NCBI GenBank assembly: GCA_019348395.1
Contig: JAHWJN010000050.1
Coordinates: 1-8,423, forward strand
Direction: 5' to 3'
Source of the DNA: Chloroflexota bacterium
GTDB lineage: Bacteria > Chloroflexota > Limnocylindria > QHBO01
Length of the DNA stretch: 8,423 nucleotides
A model generated the notes under the pieces. That model saw only the letters and a list, made by a program, of their open reading frames with translations, ran no database searches and had not been told where the DNA came from. Of the stretch, positions 7,118 to 8,423 are shown one piece after another. Every line of letters starts with the position of its first letter. The first letter of the stretch is position 1. The position numbers and the translations under genes are program-made.

Positions 7118-8423
7118 CCTGGCACCTCCGGCTCGACGTTTCCCGTCGTGCCCTGGACCGTCACCCGCATGCCCGTCCGCAGGCGGCTGGTCGCGTCGCC
7201 GCAGCCGACGACGGCCGGGACCCCGTACTCGCGCGCGATGATCGAGGCATGCGAGGCCGGGCTGCCGACATCGGTCACGACGGCTGCCGCGCGCGTGAAC
7301 AGCGGCGTCCAGGCCGGCGCCGTCACCGGCGCCACCAGGATCTCGCCCGGCTCGAGCTCGTCGAACTGCTCCGGACCGCGGATCACGCGGACGGCCCCGG
7401 TGGCGCGACCGGGCGACGCCGGCGTCCCCGCGACGATGGCCGCCTCCGACGGCGCGGCACCGAGCACTCCCGACATCCCGTCCATCAGCTTCAGCAGCAT
7501 CGGGTGCACCCGTCCGACATGCAGGGGCGGCACGAGGCGGGCCTGCTCCTCCCGCGTCGCGCGCCGGAGGGCCGCGACGTCCGGAGGCACAGCCCGGCTG
7601 CGGTCACCGAGCGCGGACAGCACCTCGTCACGGGTCAGGAAGAAGACGTCGTCAGGCTCGGCGATCACCCCGCGGGAGGCGAGCGCCTCGCCGATCCGAC
7701 GCACGGCCCGCCGCATGACGGGCCATGCCATGGTCAGCTCGGCCACCTGCTCTTCGCGCAACGGGACGAGATGCTGGGCATCGGCGAGCAGCCTCCGGAA
7801 GGCTCGGAGACGGCGCGGGGACGAGGCGAGCTCGGCGAGTGCCGCCGCCTCCGCCCTGTGCCGGGACTCGACGAGCGCGGCGTGTTCCTGGGCCGGCCGG
7901 GTCGCCGACCCCGCCCGCGGTCCGGGCGCATGCCACCAGTCGAGCGAGGCCACGGCATGTCGAGCGGGATCGGCCGGAGCCTCGAAGCCGGTCAGGAGCG
8001 GGAGGTGGCTTCCGCCGAGTGCGGGCGCGAGGTGGCGTCGGTAGAACTGCGCCAGGTTGACCTCCAGCTTGTACGCGGCACCGGCCAGGGCCGTGACCCA
8101 GCCGAAGTACTCGCCGGCGAGATCGGCCAGCGTGTCGATCATGGCGGGCAGCTCGCTCACGTCCACGTTCTCGACCCGGCGTTCCGCGTCCTCCACCGCT
8201 GCCCGATACCGGGGCTGGAGATGGGCCCGCCACTCTCGCTCCAGGATCGGAAAGCTGTGCCTCACGGTCGAGGGGTTGATCCCTGCGAGCTTGCGTGGGG
8301 ACCTGATGAGGTGCCACAGCATGTTAGGGAGGTTGCGGGCGAAGGCTGCCGGAGTGGCCCAGTTCAGCGTGTAGAAGTACCACCCGTTGACGACCACGTG
8401 GTACGGCTGCGGGATGCGTTGTC
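7114..8423 (-). CDS. PEP-utilising enzyme with C-terminal phosphohistidine domain, 5' partial
   Basis: The C-terminal 430 or so residues of a PEP synthase / rifampicin phosphotransferase-like protein, on the minus strand. The frame stays open to the right edge (codons beyond 8397 read QRIPQPYH), so the GTG at 8397 is probably internal. Numbered from it, residues 1-320 are a mostly helical region including EPDDVFFLTRDEVLSAL (248-264), usual in this superfamily. About residues 330-423 form the swivelling mobile domain, with GTPASPGRATGAVRVI, then APAWTPLF, then VGSPASHASIIAREYGVPA, where H383 (bases 7249-7251) is the predicted phosphorylated histidine. The PxWTPLF and IAREYG segments resemble the rifampicin phosphotransferase branch more than PEP synthase or PPDK. 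Whether an N-terminal ATP-grasp domain exists lies outside the window, so substrate and reaction remain open. Antibiotic inactivation cannot be claimed. Confidence 0.85.
   Translation of the reverse strand, partial: QRIPQPYHVVVNGWYFYTLNWATPAAFARNLPNMLWHLIRSPRKLAGINPSTVRHSFPILEREWRAHLQPRYRAAVEDAERRVENVDVSELPAMIDTLADLAGEYFGWVTALAGAAYKLEVNLAQFYRRHLAPALGGSHLPLLTGFEAPADPARHAVASLDWWHAPGPRAGSATRPAQEHAALVESRHRAEAAALAELASSPRRLRAFRRLLADAQHLVPLREEQVAELTMAWPVMRRAVRRIGEALASRGVIAEPDDVFFLTRDEVLSALGDRSRAVPPDVAALRRATREEQARLVPPLHVGRVHPMLLKLMDGMSGVLGAAPSEAAIVAGTPASPGRATGAVRVIRGPEQFDELEPGEILVAPVTAPAWTPLFTRAAAVVTDVGSPASHASIIAREYGVPAVVGCGDATSRLRTGMRVTVQGTTGNVEPEVPG

Noticed and set aside
7148..8044. A 298-residue plus-strand open frame opposite the PEP-utilising gene
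   Set aside because: Ser/Arg/Ala-rich shadow; the minus strand encodes the conserved phosphohistidine domain at the same place.

Overview
The window is a high-GC bacterial chromosome segment dominated by a tightly packed, plus-strand heme biosynthesis operon: hemD (cut by the left edge), hemB, hemQ/chdC, hemL, a TerC-family membrane protein gene, hemE and hemH/cpfC, spanning positions 1 to 6378. Four of the six junctions are ATGA stop/start overlaps. The other two are a 14-base gap (hemL to terC) and directly abutting codons (terC to hemE), so this is very likely one transcript with coupled translation. The upstream part of the operon, where hemA and hemC would be expected, lies outside the window.

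The genes describe a C5-type (HemL) start to tetrapyrrole synthesis and a coproporphyrin-dependent end. HemL makes 5-aminolevulinate, HemB makes porphobilinogen, HemD closes uroporphyrinogen III and HemE decarboxylates it to coproporphyrinogen III. The ferrochelatase carries the tyrosine at position 13 seen in Bacillus-type coproporphyrin ferrochelatase, and HemQ (coproheme decarboxylase) finishes heme b. The coproporphyrinogen oxidase (CgoX/HemY) and porphobilinogen deaminase (HemC) are not in the window. The embedded TerC protein belongs to a family that includes manganese exporters, so metal balance may be tied to iron insertion.

After hemH there is a 295-base gap (6379-6673) without a convincing gene. 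It holds three GC-rich inverted repeats, a 10-base palindrome and a tandem 8-base repeat. It leads into a small plus-strand SRPBCC (START-like) gene that has no visible Shine-Dalgarno sequence but has a TACCGT box placed for leaderless transcription. That gene converges on a minus-strand PEP-utilising enzyme with a C-terminal phosphohistidine domain, which runs off the right edge. The two stop codons overlap within one CTAG.

Organism: high GC, long spurious antisense frames, C5-pathway HemL together with ChdC/CpfC, and leaderless-type expression fit a high-GC monoderm-like lineage such as Chloroflexota or Actinomycetota. This is inference from gene content only. Most of the window is well-known biology. 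The least ordinary points are the TerC insertion, the absence of CgoX, a shortened loop in HemL, and the symmetric elements upstream of the SRPBCC gene.
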